A DNA stretch of 64,000 nucleotides from Pegoplata infirma. Lineage: Eukaryota; Arthropoda; Insecta; Diptera; Anthomyiidae. This document shows, piece after piece, positions 10,827-22,125 of this stretch. Position 1 is the stretch's first letter. Each line of letters starts with the position of its first letter. The translations under genes and the position numbers were made by a program. The notes under the pieces are model-generated. The model had not been told where the DNA came from. It saw only the letters and a program-made list of their open reading frames with translations, and made no database searches. The stretch is from the NCBI GenBank assembly GCA_963921195.1, contig OY992537.1, positions 147,615,841-147,679,840 on the forward strand, in the 5' to 3' direction.

Positions 10827-13800
10827 CACACAAAAAAAAATCGAGGTAATATTACCTAAATTTATAGTATAACTTTATCTAAGTGCCAAGATAACATAGA
10901 GCCTACAAAGTTTTTAGACAATATTACTAAAAAGCCAAGGTGTTTTTTAAAAAATGATATGTTCGAAAAATTATCTATGCTTTTAGGAAATATTCCTAGG
11001 AAACTTTGTAAAATTTTCAAAGTTTAGCAGAGTAAAAATTTATATATAAATTTTGGTAATTTATCTAAATTATTTTGTTAATACGCTACGGTATAAATAA
11101 TTACCCACTTTACTAAATTAAATAAATTAAAAAATTATTTGATTTTATTATGTTTTTATAAATAAATTTAATCATGAATTACAATTATTGTTGTTATAGA
11201 AAGATTTTGAGAAATATTTTTCAAAAAATAAATTCTCAGATTCTGAGACATTTTTTCTATAGAAAAATTCTCAGATTCTAAGACAGTTTTTTATAGAAAA
11301 ATTCTCAGATTCTGAGACATTTTTCCTATAGAAAAATTCTCAGTCTTTGAGATAATACATTTTTTCTGTAGAAATCTTCATAGATTCTGAAATATTTTTT
11401 CATTCTCAGATTCTGAGACATTTTTTCTATAGAGTTCTTAGATTCTGAGACATTTTTTCCATAGAAAAATTCTTAGATTCTGAGACATTTTTTCTATAGA
11501 AAAATTCTCAGATTCTGAGACAGTTTTTCTATATAAAAAAATTTTAAGATTCTGAGACATTTTTTCTATAAAAAAATTCTTAGATTCTGAGACATTTATT
11601 CTATAGAAAAATTCTCAGATTCTGAGACAGTTTTTTATAGAAAAATTCTCAGATTCTGAGACATTTTTCCTATAGAAAAATTCTCAGTCTCTGAGATAAT
11701 TTTTTTATAGAAAAATTCTCCGATTCTGAGACAAATTTTCGATACAATAAATTATCAGATTCTGTGACATTTTTTCTATAGAAAATTGTTTTTTTTTATA
11801 GATAATTCTCAGATTTTTAAAATTTTTTATATATTTAAAAAATTTCTCAGATTCTGAAACATTTTTCTATAGAAAAATTCTGATTCTAAAATAATTTTTC
11901 TGTAGAAAAATTATAAGATTCTGATACATTTTTTCTGTAGAAATCTTCATAGATTCTGAAATATTTTTTCATTCTCAGATTCTGAGACATTTTTTCTATA
12001 GAATTCTTAGATTCTGAGACATTTTTTCCATAGAAAAATTCTTAGATTCTGAGACATTTTTTCTATAGAAAAATTCTCAGATTCTGAGACAGTTTTTCTA
12101 TATAAAAAAATTTTAAGATTCTGAGACATTTTTTCTATAAAAAAATTCTTAGATTCTGAGACATTTATTCTATAGAAAAATTCTCAGATTCTGAGACATT
12201 TTTTATATAGAAAAATTCTCAGATTCTGAGACATTTTTTCTATAGAAAAATTCTCAGATTCTGAGACATTTTTTCTATAGAAAAATTCTCAGATTCTGTG
12301 ACATTTTTTCTATAGAAAAATTCTCAGATTCTGTGACATTTTTTCTATAGAAAAATTCTCAGATTCTGTGACATTTTTTCTATAGAACAATTCTCAGATT
12401 CTGCGACATTATTTCTGTAGAAAATGTCTCAGATTCTGAGACATTTTTTCTATTGAAAAATTTTCAGATTCTGAGACATTTTTTCTATAGAAAAATTCTC
12501 AGATTCTGAGACATTTTTTATATAGAAAAATTTACAGATTCTGAGACATTTTTTCTATAGAAAAGTTCTCAGATTCTGAGACATTTCTTCTACATAAAAA
12601 AATTTTAAGATTCTGAGACATTTTTTCTATAGAAAAATTCTCAGATTCTGAGACATTTTTTCTATAGAAAAATTTACAGATTCTGAGACATTTTTTCTAT
12701 AGAAAAATTTACAGATTTTGAGACATTTTTTCTATAGAAAAATTCTCAGATTCTGAGACATTTCTTCTACATAAAAAAATTTTAAGATTCTGAGACATTT
12801 TTTCTTTAGAAAAATTCTCAGATTCTGAGACATTTTTTCTGTAGAAAAATTCTCAGATTCTGAGACATTTTTTCTATAGAAAAATTCTTAGATTCTGAAA
12901 CATTTTTTTTTATAGAAAAATTCTCAGATTCTGAGACATTTTTTCTATAGAAAAATTCTCAGATTCTGTGACATTTTTTCTATAGAACAATTCTCAGATT
13001 CTGCGACATTATTTCTGTAGAAAATGTCTCAGATTCTGAGACATTTTTCTATAAAAAAATTTTTAGATTCTGAGACATTTTTTCTATAGAAAAATTCTCA
13101 GATTCTGAGACATTTTTTATATAGAAAACTTTACAGATTCTGAGACATTTTTTCTATAGAAAAGTTCTCAGATTCTGAGACATTTCTTCTACATAAAAAA
13201 ATTTTAAGATTCTGAGACATTTTTTCTATAGAAAAATTCTCAGATTCTGAGACATTTTTTCTATAGAAAAATTTACAGATTCTGAGACATTTTTTCTATA
13301 GAAAAATTTACAGATTTTGAGATTTTTTCTATAGAAAAATTCTCAGATTCTGAGACATTTCTTCTACATAAAAAAATTTTAAGATTCTGAGACATTTTTT
13401 CTTTAGAAATATTCTCAGATTCTGAGACATTTTTTCTATTGAAAAATTCTCAGATTCTGAGACATTTTTTCTATAGAAAAATTCTTAGATTCTGAAACAT
13501 TTTTTTTATAGAAAAATTCTCAGATTTTGCTAAATTCTGAGAATTTTTTTTTGTAGAAAAATTCTCAGATTCTGAAATATTTTTCTATAGTAAGACTATC
13601 AGATCCTGATATATTTTTTTCTGTAGAAAATTTCTCAGATTCTGAAATATTTAGTCTAAAGAAAAATTCTCAGATTTTGAAAAAAAAATTTCTTGTAGAA
13701 AAATTCTCAGATTCCTAAATATTTTTTCCATAGAAAAAATTTGAGATTCTGAGACATTTTTATATAGAAAAATTCTTAGATTCTGAGACATTCTGAGACT

Positions 13801-14829
13801 TTTTTTATATTAAAATATTCTATGATTCTGAGACATTTTTTATATTAAAATTCTCAGATTCTAAATTTTTTTATATAGAAAAGTTGTTAGATTCTGATAC
13901 ATTTTTTAGTTATAAAAATTCTGAGATTCTAAAATATATTTTTTGTAGAAAAATTCTTAGATTCTGAAATATGTTTTCTATAGAAAAATTCTCAGATTCT
14001 AAGACATTTTTTCTATAGAAAAATTCTTAGGACTCTCAGAAAACTTTGATAGAAAATATTAAAAAAAATACTATATGGATGTAACTTTGCTGTAGCAGAA
14101 TCTGAAACTGGTCCTATTTATATTGTTGATCTTAGCTTTTCGGGTATCATATGGGATTTAATTTTCAATTATATTCTATTGATAGCCTCATAATGTCACC
14201 ATTAACTTAGGGATCATCTGCTGGTACCGTAAGAGGCATGAAATGTTTTTGTAATCTAAAACTGGTAGCAAGATATGATCCGTATTAAAAGACAGCATTA
14301 AAAAAAATCATTATGTTTTTTACCTCTATTTAGCTTTAAATATTGTTAACTGATTCTTGGTTTAATAACCCCATAAACGATCTCCAGCCTCCATATTTAA
14401 TTTTGTTTGCTTTTTGGGTGTCACAGTTTCCAGGAAAATTTCCGTTTCTGTTTCTTACCCACAACAGCTTGCAAATGTTAATCATAATCCATGTAACCGT
14501 TCTTCAAAATTCAGTTTCAGTTACATTCGAATTAAATATTCTGTTTTGGAAAATTTAATATACAAATTATATAATTTTTTTTCATTACATATTTAATTTT
14601 GGACTAGCTTTTCAAAAATTAAAATTGAAAATGACAACAAAAAATATAAAAAAATTTAATTCGAAATTTTACCTATTTGTGTTAGTAAACCTTACATGGC
14701 CATTAGGTGAAAATGTAAAGTAAAATTATACTGGTGGCATAGGTAATATGTCGTGGCTTTTAAATAACATACAAAAATATTTCACCTAAGCCAGCTTAGA
14801 TAACATTACCTCGACGTTTTTTTTCTGTG
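10827..14829. mobile_element. TA-flanked element (CACACAAAAAA ends) carrying a minisatellite
   Basis: Left end CACACAAAAAAAAATCGAGG at 10827 and right end CCTCGACGTTTTTTTTCTGTG at 14809-14829 are inverted copies. TA lies on both sides (10825-10826 and 14830-14831). A GGTAATATTACC palindrome follows the left TIR. About 2.9 kb of the interior is the 35-bp minisatellite. No coding sequence. A partial relative ends at 36878. TA duplication suggests Tc1/mariner-type mobilisation; no transposase is present. Confidence 0.75.
11190..14050. repeat. 35-bp double-palindrome minisatellite, array A
   Basis: About 80 copies of a ~35-base unit. Each unit is made of two palindromes, CTCAGATTCTGAG and TTTTTCTATAGAAAAA, joined by short AC/TT linkers. 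Copies are moderately diverged. Larger blocks recur: a variant with GTAGAAAATGTCTCAG appears near 12416 and again near 13016, giving a higher-order period of about 600 bases, and a TTCTACATAAAAAAATTTTAAG variant appears four times between 12585 and 13380. There are no unique spacers, so it is not CRISPR-like. Confidence 0.95.
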
Positions 14830-15869
14830 TATATTATTTTTAAAATTAATTTGCACATACAAATTTCGAAAAAAAATTTGACCGGGAATGTGGTACACGT
14901 AATAATTATTTGATATTAATAAGGACGTCTAGATAAACAAAAACCTTATTTAATTATATTTTTTTAAAGTATTACAACTAGCTTTCAATAATTTCCGCAA
15001 AAACTTTTTTAAAAATGTTTGCCAAAATATTTTGATCATGCATGGGTTAAATTAATTGTGACCAAATATAATAATTAAACGTGTTTCCTGCACAAAGATA
15101 TGTTTTTTGTGGTTATATGATGGATTTTTAATGATGTCAAAGTAAATGTTATAAAAAATTAAGACAGTGCAGTTAAGGGTTACTTATTGACTAAAATAAA
15201 CAAAACCTTATTTAATTTTATTTTTTTAAAGTATTACAACTAGCTTTCAATAATTTCCGCAAAAAAATTTTTAAAAATTTTTGCCAAAATATTTTGGTCA
15301 TGCATGGGTTAAATTAATTGTGGCCAAATATATTAATTAAACGTGTTTCCTGCACAAAGATATGCTTTTTGTGGTTATAAAACGGTTTTAAATGATGTCG
15401 AAGTAAATGTTATAAAAAAGTTAGGCAGTGCAGTTAAGGGTTAATTTTTGACTAAAATCCCAAGCGGTGGTCAACACCTTTCTAACGATGTATTATAAGT
15501 GAAAATCGGACAAAAAATACCAAAGTTATTTAAGTTCTCATTAAAATCGAATTGAAAAGCATCAAAAAACTGACGTAAACATCTCGTTATCTCGAGTCTG
15601 TGGTTGGATTTTTAAAATGTTTTAATGTAGAATCAAAGAATTCCTAAATATCTATTATATTTGGGCATTCATTGGACAAAAAAAAAATTACTGATTTTTT
15701 TATTCATGAAAAATACCATTTTTGGACCATTTTTTGACGCGGTTTAGCTCACGGGAGATTATCGCTAGAGCCCAAATATTTTGGGAATCTTCATAAAACA
15801 TGTCAAAGTTAATTTTGAGGGGGGTACAACTTGAACTTTTTTTTTGCCCATGTAAGGTGAGTCGGTCTA

Positions 15870-16371
15870 ATATACATATATAAAGGCCTAATAAATACAT
15901 TTTATTTTTATGTACCTTTTGGTACTAAAAATAAAAAAACAACATTTGACACAAAGTTTAGTACGACTTATCCTACCAACACTATTGTTTGGTTAGGTAC
16001 TGTTGTTATTGTAAAATAACAGCAACACGTATACTTATAATTACCGACGCTGATTTAGTATATACAATTTTTGCTTTAAAAGAGTTATTTTTGTTGGAAA
16101 ACAGATTTCGGACCTTCATAATAATATTTCTCATATAACTTGTGAAATATATCAAATATTATGTCTGGTTTGATGTTTGATTGACCAACGATGATTCTCT
16201 AAAGTCTGCTGATGATTCCTTTAGTGGGGATGAAACTGATCAGTACAGATATACTATGAGATGAGTAACTTTTTTAAAGCAATAAATTAAAAATACTCTA
16301 TTATGACAATATCATATATAGAAATATTTTTGGGCCTCGAACTAGAATAAAACTCTAATCGAATATATATA
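15870..16371 (+). repeat. ~498-bp satellite unit, continuation
   Basis: One near-complete plus-oriented unit of the array described at 8822-10123, lying between the foldback element and the provirus. It differs from the 9627-10123 copy by a few substitutions (for example GACGCTG for GACGGTG). Confidence 0.85.
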
Positions 16372-16847
16372 AGTTAAGGTAACGGAAGTTGAATTGACAA
16401 ATTGTCACGAATTGCCAAATTACTCAGAATGAGGGCAATGAATCCAAATGAAGAAACTGCAAACTTGACAACTCGTCACCATTCATAAAATTTCTCAATA
16501 TGAGTTTAATGAATTAAAATAAAAACTGCTTAATTGACAAATTGTCACTTACTGTTGAATTGCCCAATATGAGGGCAATGAAACCAAAATAAAAAATATG
16601 CAATTCTTCACTTATTCATAATTTCGCAAGTGGTTGATAAACAAAAAAACAAATTACCAATTCTTCTATTTGCCAGACAAACAATTTTTGTAAACTATAA
16701 TAAGAACTTAATTTTGTTAAAACAGGTAGTCTGTAACTAGACCATAAACAAAACGACACATAGTGTCGTCGGAAATATTATAAATAAAATTAAATTATTA
16801 AACTAATTCTTATCGTGTTTTACTTTAATAAACAAATAAAATTAACT
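16372..16847 (+). repeat. 5' LTR of the provirus
   Basis: Starts AGTTAAGGTAACGG and ends AATTAACT (AGTTAA...TTAACT inverted ends). It carries AATAAA signals near its end (around 16780-16835). It matches the 3' LTR closely over its length but has a ~23-base segment near 16607-16630 that the 3' LTR lacks. Confidence 0.9.
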
Positions 16848-16858
16848 GGCGCCCGAGC
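16847..16858 (+). promoter_or_regulatory. Primer-binding site
   Basis: TGGCGCCCGAGC directly follows the LTR end and overlaps its last T. A TGG start is expected for pairing with a tRNA 3' CCA end. I do not assign the tRNA species. Confidence 0.7.
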
Positions 16859-16862
16859 AAAA

Positions 16863-17075
16863 GAAAAATCCTTTATCACAACAAGGATCGTGGAAAAACG
16901 GAAAATCTGTAGTGAAAAATCCTTTATCATAACAAGGATCGTGAAAAAACGGAAAATCTGTAGTGAAAAATCCTTAATCAAAACAAGGATCGTGAAAAAC
17001 GGAAAATCTGTTGTGAAAAATCCTTAATCAAAACAAGGATCGTGGAAAACAGATAACTGTAGTGAAAAACTCATT
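16863..17075 (+). repeat. Leader tandem repeat, ~51-bp unit, four copies, each with a stem
   Basis: Four units beginning GAAAAATCCT. Each contains ATCCTT...AAGGAT arms around a short A-rich loop, able to form a hairpin in the RNA, followed by CGTGAAAAACGGAAAATCTG. It lies between the primer-binding site and gag, where packaging or translation signals usually lie. The trailing leader at 24123-24300 has only three units. From 17076 to 17626 the leader is A-rich and without a gene. Confidence 0.8.
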
Positions 17076-17626
17076 AGAAAGCTATAGACAAAAAAACTAT
17101 AAGTGAAAAACTCTAGTGAGAAATAAGTTGAAAACAAAAACTTTAGTGAAAAAAGACTTAAGTGAACGAAAAGCTACAGTGATAAAAACTATAGTGGAAA
17201 AACTTTAGAAAAGTAACTAAAAAAAAAAAAAAACAAAAATCATCAACAATAAAAATCTACAGTAAAAATAAAAAAAAAAAACAACAAAAAGTGTACAAAA
17301 AAGTGCCCTAGTATCCACGGAAAAAGGGACTTTGCTTTTGGTACCAACAAGTTATACGAAAGTTGTAAACTTTCAGGAAGAACTAGTGCGGCCTAAGCAC
17401 TTTAATTAAGACAGGAAGATATTGGCACCGCCAAAGCCGATAAATATAGAAGCCGATTCAACGTGATCTATTTTAAATGATTATGTAAGTTATCTGTTTA
17501 AGCATTTATTTTAAGTATAAATTAATTAAAAGTGAAAAAAAAAAATAAATCAAAGAAACAAGTGTTTAAGTAGTTGTAAGGGAAATATTAGTACTTTTTC
17601 TAATATAAATTAAAAAAAAAAAAAAA

Positions 17627-18964
17627 ATGTCAAATCCAAACCTTATCCGACCACCCGTTCTAAACTCCCCTCCTCCACCCCAAAATCGACCCGATACAGC
17701 CCAGTTTAATCTTGCGGGCTTAGAAAATTTGATCACACAAATTGCAACCAATATAATACGACAGACTACGAACCAAAATAATAATGACGTCCCGGACATG
17801 TCTGAGCAAACTATAAATTTTGACAATAGGGAAAGCCTAAACGACTTGGACAAAATTCCTGATGTAGTTCGTTGCATACGGGAATTTTCAGGATCCCCCG
17901 GTGAATTTAATTCATGGAAAAAAAGCGTAGACCGAATTGTTAAAGTCTACGAGCCATTAAAGGGTTCACCTAAGTATTACGGAATATTAAGTTCCATTCG
18001 TAACAAAATTACAGGCCAAGCAGATACAGCCCTAGAATCGTATAACACACCCTTGAACTGGGACGCTATAAAACGATGCCTTTCTATCCACTACGCGGAT
18101 AAACGGGACTTAACTACCCTTGAATATCAGATGTCGACAATGATCCAGGGTAATTGCTCTGTTGAGGAATTCTATCACAGAGTATATTCCCATCTATCCC
18201 ATATTTTGGATAAAATTTACAGTATGGATGTGGGAACAGAGCCAATGGAATTGCTCACAAAAACCTACAGGGACAAAGCCCTGGATACTTTCATAAGAGG
18301 TTTGAAGGGAGACCTTCCGAGACTACTGGCAATGAGAGAGCCTACAGAATTACCTCAGGCTCTGCATTTGTGCTTAAAACTGGAAAATCAGCGTTTCAGG
18401 TCAAACCAATTTTCTGAAAAAAATCAAGGCAATAACCCTCCTATACCACCACGAAGACCGATTCAGAATATGAACAAACAGAACCTGCCATTTTACCCTC
18501 AACTTACCTTTATGCCTCAAGTCAAGCATAACACTCCTTACGTCAATAAACCTCAAATAACTCCTCAGATACAGCATACATCTAGACCATACTCCACAGG
18601 AGCAATACCAAAAGCTTTGCCCCCAAAGCCCCAGCCGAAGCCGGAACCAATGGATATTGATCAAAGTATGTGCACTAGAAATGTAAACTACATGAATAGA
18701 CCAGCCCAAAATTACCTAGTCGGTAAAAGGCCACCAGTAGAACAATACGGTCAAAATCCCGTCAAACATCAACGAAATTTCCACATTGAAGAAGTGGACC
18801 AGGCATACTATGATCAAAGTTATAACTACGCTGTAGAAGATCCTCCAGAAGAATACCAAGCGTATTCCCAAGATGATTATCACCAAGGAGACTATGAAGA
18901 ACCAGGAAACTATGATCCACAAACCGAGCTTATTGAGCATAGTGATGTTCATTTTTTAGGTTAA
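17627..18964 (+). CDS. gag: gag (capsid/nucleocapsid polyprotein) of the provirus
   Basis: Encodes 445 residues with no internal stop. The start is the first ATG after the leader, in an A-rich context. A proline-rich N-terminus (residues 8-22) is followed by a capsid-like helical region (about residues 85-260: SGSPGEFNSWKKSVDRIV...LHLCLKLENQRFR, the usual gypsy-group layout) and a long basic, proline- and asparagine-rich stretch. The C-terminal tail is acidic and tyrosine-rich (EEPGNYDPQTEL). There is no CCHC zinc knuckle, as in many errantiviruses. It forms the particle core. It ends at TAA (18962-18964) just after a slippery heptamer, so pol is probably made by frameshifting. The gene looks intact. 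Confidence 0.85.
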   Translation: MSNPNLIRPPVLNSPPPPQNRPDTAQFNLAGLENLITQIATNIIRQTTNQNNNDVPDMSEQTINFDNRESLNDLDKIPDVVRCIREFSGSPGEFNSWKKSVDRIVKVYEPLKGSPKYYGILSSIRNKITGQADTALESYNTPLNWDAIKRCLSIHYADKRDLTTLEYQMSTMIQGNCSVEEFYHRVYSHLSHILDKIYSMDVGTEPMELLTKTYRDKALDTFIRGLKGDLPRLLAMREPTELPQALHLCLKLENQRFRSNQFSEKNQGNNPPIPPRRPIQNMNKQNLPFYPQLTFMPQVKHNTPYVNKPQITPQIQHTSRPYSTGAIPKALPPKPQPKPEPMDIDQSMCTRNVNYMNRPAQNYLVGKRPPVEQYGQNPVKHQRNFHIEEVDQAYYDQSYNYAVEDPPEEYQAYSQDDYHQGDYEEPGNYDPQTELIEHSDVHFLG

Positions 18965-21900
18965 CGCACTCTTCGTTGCCTTACATAGAATGCAAGACGG
19001 AGAGTGGGGAAATGTTGAAATTCTTGATAGACACCGGGTCGAGTAAAAATTATATTCGACCACAACTTGTCGCTAAACCAACACCAAACGTAGATAAATT
19101 TGTTGCTAAATCGATAGGAGGTGATATACAAATAACAGAACATACTATCGTAAATTTATTTAACATGAAAGACATCCCCATTAAACTTTACCTATTACCA
19201 ACTTTAAAGACATTTGACGGTATATTGGGAAACGATACCCTAAAAAATCTCTCGGCTGTAATTTATACAAAAGAAAACTACATGGAAATAAGAAATAAAA
19301 TAAAAATTCGCCTTAAACAACTAACAACACAAACAGTTAATCTCGTAAACATCAAAAAGGATCATATGAATTCTGCTCAAATAAATAACATTGATTTTTT
19401 AATAAAAAAATTCCCAAAATTGTTTGCGGAACTAGATGAGAAATTAACTTATACCACAAAAGTGGTTGGTGAAATAAGAACCTCCACAGATAACCCCGTA
19501 TACTGTAAATCCTATCCATACCCAATGGCATTGAAAGCCGAAGTAGAATCTCAAATAAAACAGATGTTGGATGACGGAATCATACGACCATCAAGATCTC
19601 CGTACAACTCACCCATTTGCGTCGTACCAAAAAATCCGGATTCGCAGGGAAACATGCAACATAGGTTAGTTATCGACTATCGAAAACTTAACCTGGTAAC
19701 CATCCCAGACAGGTACCCTATTCCGGATATAAATGAGGTACTATCCCACTTGGGAGATAATAGATTTTTTTCCGTTTTAGACCTTAGAAGCGGATTCCAT
19801 CAAATACCCTTAAAGGTTTCCGACATTGAGAAGACTGCATTTTCCATTAAGAATGGGAAATAAGAATTTACTAGACTACCATTTGGTCTTAAGAACGCCC
19901 CATCTATTTTTCAGCGAGCATTGGATGTAATATTACATAATTACATAGGAAGAACTTGTTTTGTCTATATTGATGACATAATTGTATTCAGTAAATCCGA
20001 AGAAGAACATTTGGACCATCTGGAACAGATATTTAAAACCTTAGAAGACGCTAATATGAAAGTGCAATTGGATAAATGTCACTTCTTTAAAAAAGAGGTA
20101 GAATTCCTAGGATTTATTATTTCTGCCAAGGGAATAAAAACAAATCCTAAAAAAGTAGAAGCAATACTTAACTTTCCAATACCCAAAACACTAAAAGAAT
20201 TACGTTCTTTTCTGGGACTCTCAGGTTACTACCGTCGTTTTATAAGAGATTACGCGAAACTCGCCAAACCCTTAACGACGCTTTTAAGAGGGGAAGGAGG
20301 TCGTGTTTCGAAAAGACAATCAGCTAAACAAGATATTTGCTTAAACGAAGACGCAATAGATTCATTTAATAAACTGAAAAGTTCCTTAACTTCAAAGGAC
20401 ATGATATTGACTTACCCCGATTTCCAGAAGCCTTTTGAGCTTACTACTGATGCTTCAAAATATGCATTAGGAGCAGTCCTATCCCAATCTGATAGACCAA
20501 TTGCATTCATATCGAGAACTTTAAGTGAAACGGAAGAACATTATGCCACAAATGAAAAAGAAATGTTGGCTATAATATGGTCATTAAATAATTTCAGAAA
20601 CTATTTGTATGGCTCGTCAAAGGTAGTTATTCGCACAGATCATCAACCTTTAACATACGCCATGAGTGCTAAGAACAATAATGGGAAAATGAAACGTTGG
20701 AAATCAGCATTAGAAGAGTACAATTACCAGCTAGAATACAAACCAGGGAAAACGAACATTGTTGCCGACGCCCTTTCAAGAAAACCAAAAGAGATAGAAG
20801 TAAACTCTATGACCGTCAGTCAACATAGCGATGAAAGTTCTGGCGAAAATTTAATCCCAAGTGTAGAAACACCAATAAACGCCTATAAAAATCAATTATT
20901 CTTAAACATTGACTCAATACCATCTTACGAACTTCAAACTATTTTTCCAACATACTTGCGTCACATAATAAAAGAACGAGAGTATAACAAAGAAAATTTA
21001 ATATCTATTCTAAAAAAATATCTTAGCCCAAAAGTGACAAACTGCATCAAAACTTCAGAACCGGTTATGGGAAAAATACAAGAAATATACCCATTACATT
21101 TCTGCAGCTACAAAGTAAGATTTACTCAGAATCAAGTTGACGACGTTGTTAACGAACAGGAGCAAGAAAAAATTATCATTGAAACCCACAAGCGTGCACA
21201 TAGAAACCATAAAGAGAACAAAGCACAAATCTTGGAAAAATATTATTTCCCATCAATGACAAAGAAAATCAAAGATATAGTTAAACAATGTACAGTGTGT
21301 AAGGAAAACAAATACGATAGACATCCAATTAAGCCGGAAATACAGGAGTCACCTATCCCACAGTATCCAGGTCACATTGTTCACATTGACATTTATCATA
21401 CTGAAGGAAAACACATACTTACTGCTGTTGATAAGTTCTCAAAATATGCGCAGGCCAAAATTATTAAATCTAAGGCAACAGAACACATAAAAGAACCTCT
21501 TCGGAAACTGTTGTCCATATTCGGAATACCAAGGGAATTGGTAATGGATAATGAAAAATCCCTAAATTCAGCTTCTATCACATTTATGTTAGAAGATCAA
21601 TTGGGAATTCGTGTATACAAAACTCCACCTTACAAAAGTTCCGTAAACGGTCAAGTGGAAAGATTCCACTCTACTTTGACAGAAATAATGAGATGCATCA
21701 AGGCAGACGGAATAGATAGGCCATTTTCTATACTATTAGACAAGGCAATTACCGAATATAATTACTCCTTCCATTCTACCACAAATAAAAAACCTGTGGA
21801 AACATTTTTCGGTCGAATCGTTAGTTCCGATCCAAAAAAGCTTGAGAATGTCCGGCAAGATACTCTAACCAGACTAAAAGAAAAACAATTGACTGACTTA

Positions 21901-22092
21901 GAGACGCACAACAAGAAAAGGACGCCTTTAATCGATTACAAACCTGGCGATACAATATATGTTAAAATAGACAAAAGACTGGGGACCAAGGTCACGCCAA
22001 AATATAAAAAAGAAACCATAAAAGAAAATTTTACCACGACTGTATTGACAGAATCTGGAAGAAAAGTGCACAAAAGCAATATAAAAAGCTAA
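18949..22092 (+). pseudogene. pol: pol (protease, reverse transcriptase, RNase H, integrase), one nonsense codon
   Basis: The frame is -1 to gag. Domains in order: aspartic protease with LIDTGSSKN (Asp at 19030); reverse transcriptase with RLVIDYRKLN (~19665), LPFGLKNAP (~19880) and the catalytic YIDD at 19966-19977; RNase H (TDASKYALGAVLSQ ~20450, RTDHQPLTY ~20635); integrase with an HHCC finger (His pair ~21187-21205, CTVC ~21292), core acidic residues in HIDIYH (~21384) and VMDNEKS (~21541), and NGQVERFHS (~21646). A TAA at 19861-19863 interrupts reverse transcriptase where the family has an aromatic residue before the LPFGL block. Otherwise the frame is open for over 1000 codons, so the copy is young but not functional as read. 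A sequencing error at that base cannot be excluded. Confidence 0.9.
18952..18958 (+). promoter_or_regulatory. Probable -1 ribosomal frameshift site TTTTTTA
   Basis: The heptamer T TTT TTA sits exactly in phase with gag codons (TTT at 18953-18955, TTA at 18956-18958), two codons before the gag stop. A -1 shift enters the pol frame, which is open through it and runs into the protease. This heptamer class (U UUU UUA) is a known retroviral slippery sequence. No obvious downstream pseudoknot was identified by eye. Confidence 0.7.
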
Positions 22093-22107
22093 AATTATAA
22101 ATTTCTG

Positions 22108-22124
22108 TATTTTTTTTTTCCCAG
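22108..22124 (+). promoter_or_regulatory. Probable 3' splice site for env mRNA
   Basis: A run of T followed by CCCAG ends at 22124, right after the pol stop and immediately before the hydrophobic leader of env. Env of this group is made from a spliced RNA. There is no ATG at the start of the env frame here, so a splice donor and start codon further upstream are needed. The donor was not located. Confidence 0.6.
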
Positions 22125-22125
22125 A

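Larger units (their letters stand above)
10124..15869. mobile_element. 5.7-kb foldback element with 8-bp target duplication
   Basis: The element is flanked by ATATACAT at 10116-10123 and 15870-15877, and other copies of the host satellite unit supply the uninterrupted site. The ends are TAGAGTGACTC and GAGTCGGTCTA. The arms of ~700 bases (10124-10826) and ~1040 bases (14830-15869) are largely inverted copies, for example the GCGGTTTAGCTCACGGGAG block near 15736 against its complement near 10220. The right arm has an internal duplication of ~260 bases (14940-15200 repeated at 15200-15460). No transposase gene. 8-bp TSDs fit hAT or P-like elements. A second TA-flanked element fills the centre. 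Confidence 0.8.

Noticed and set aside
16815..17027. 70-aa protein with RIVKKRKICSEKS repeats
   Set aside because: It is the translation of the four-fold non-coding leader repeat of the provirus, starting inside the LTR.
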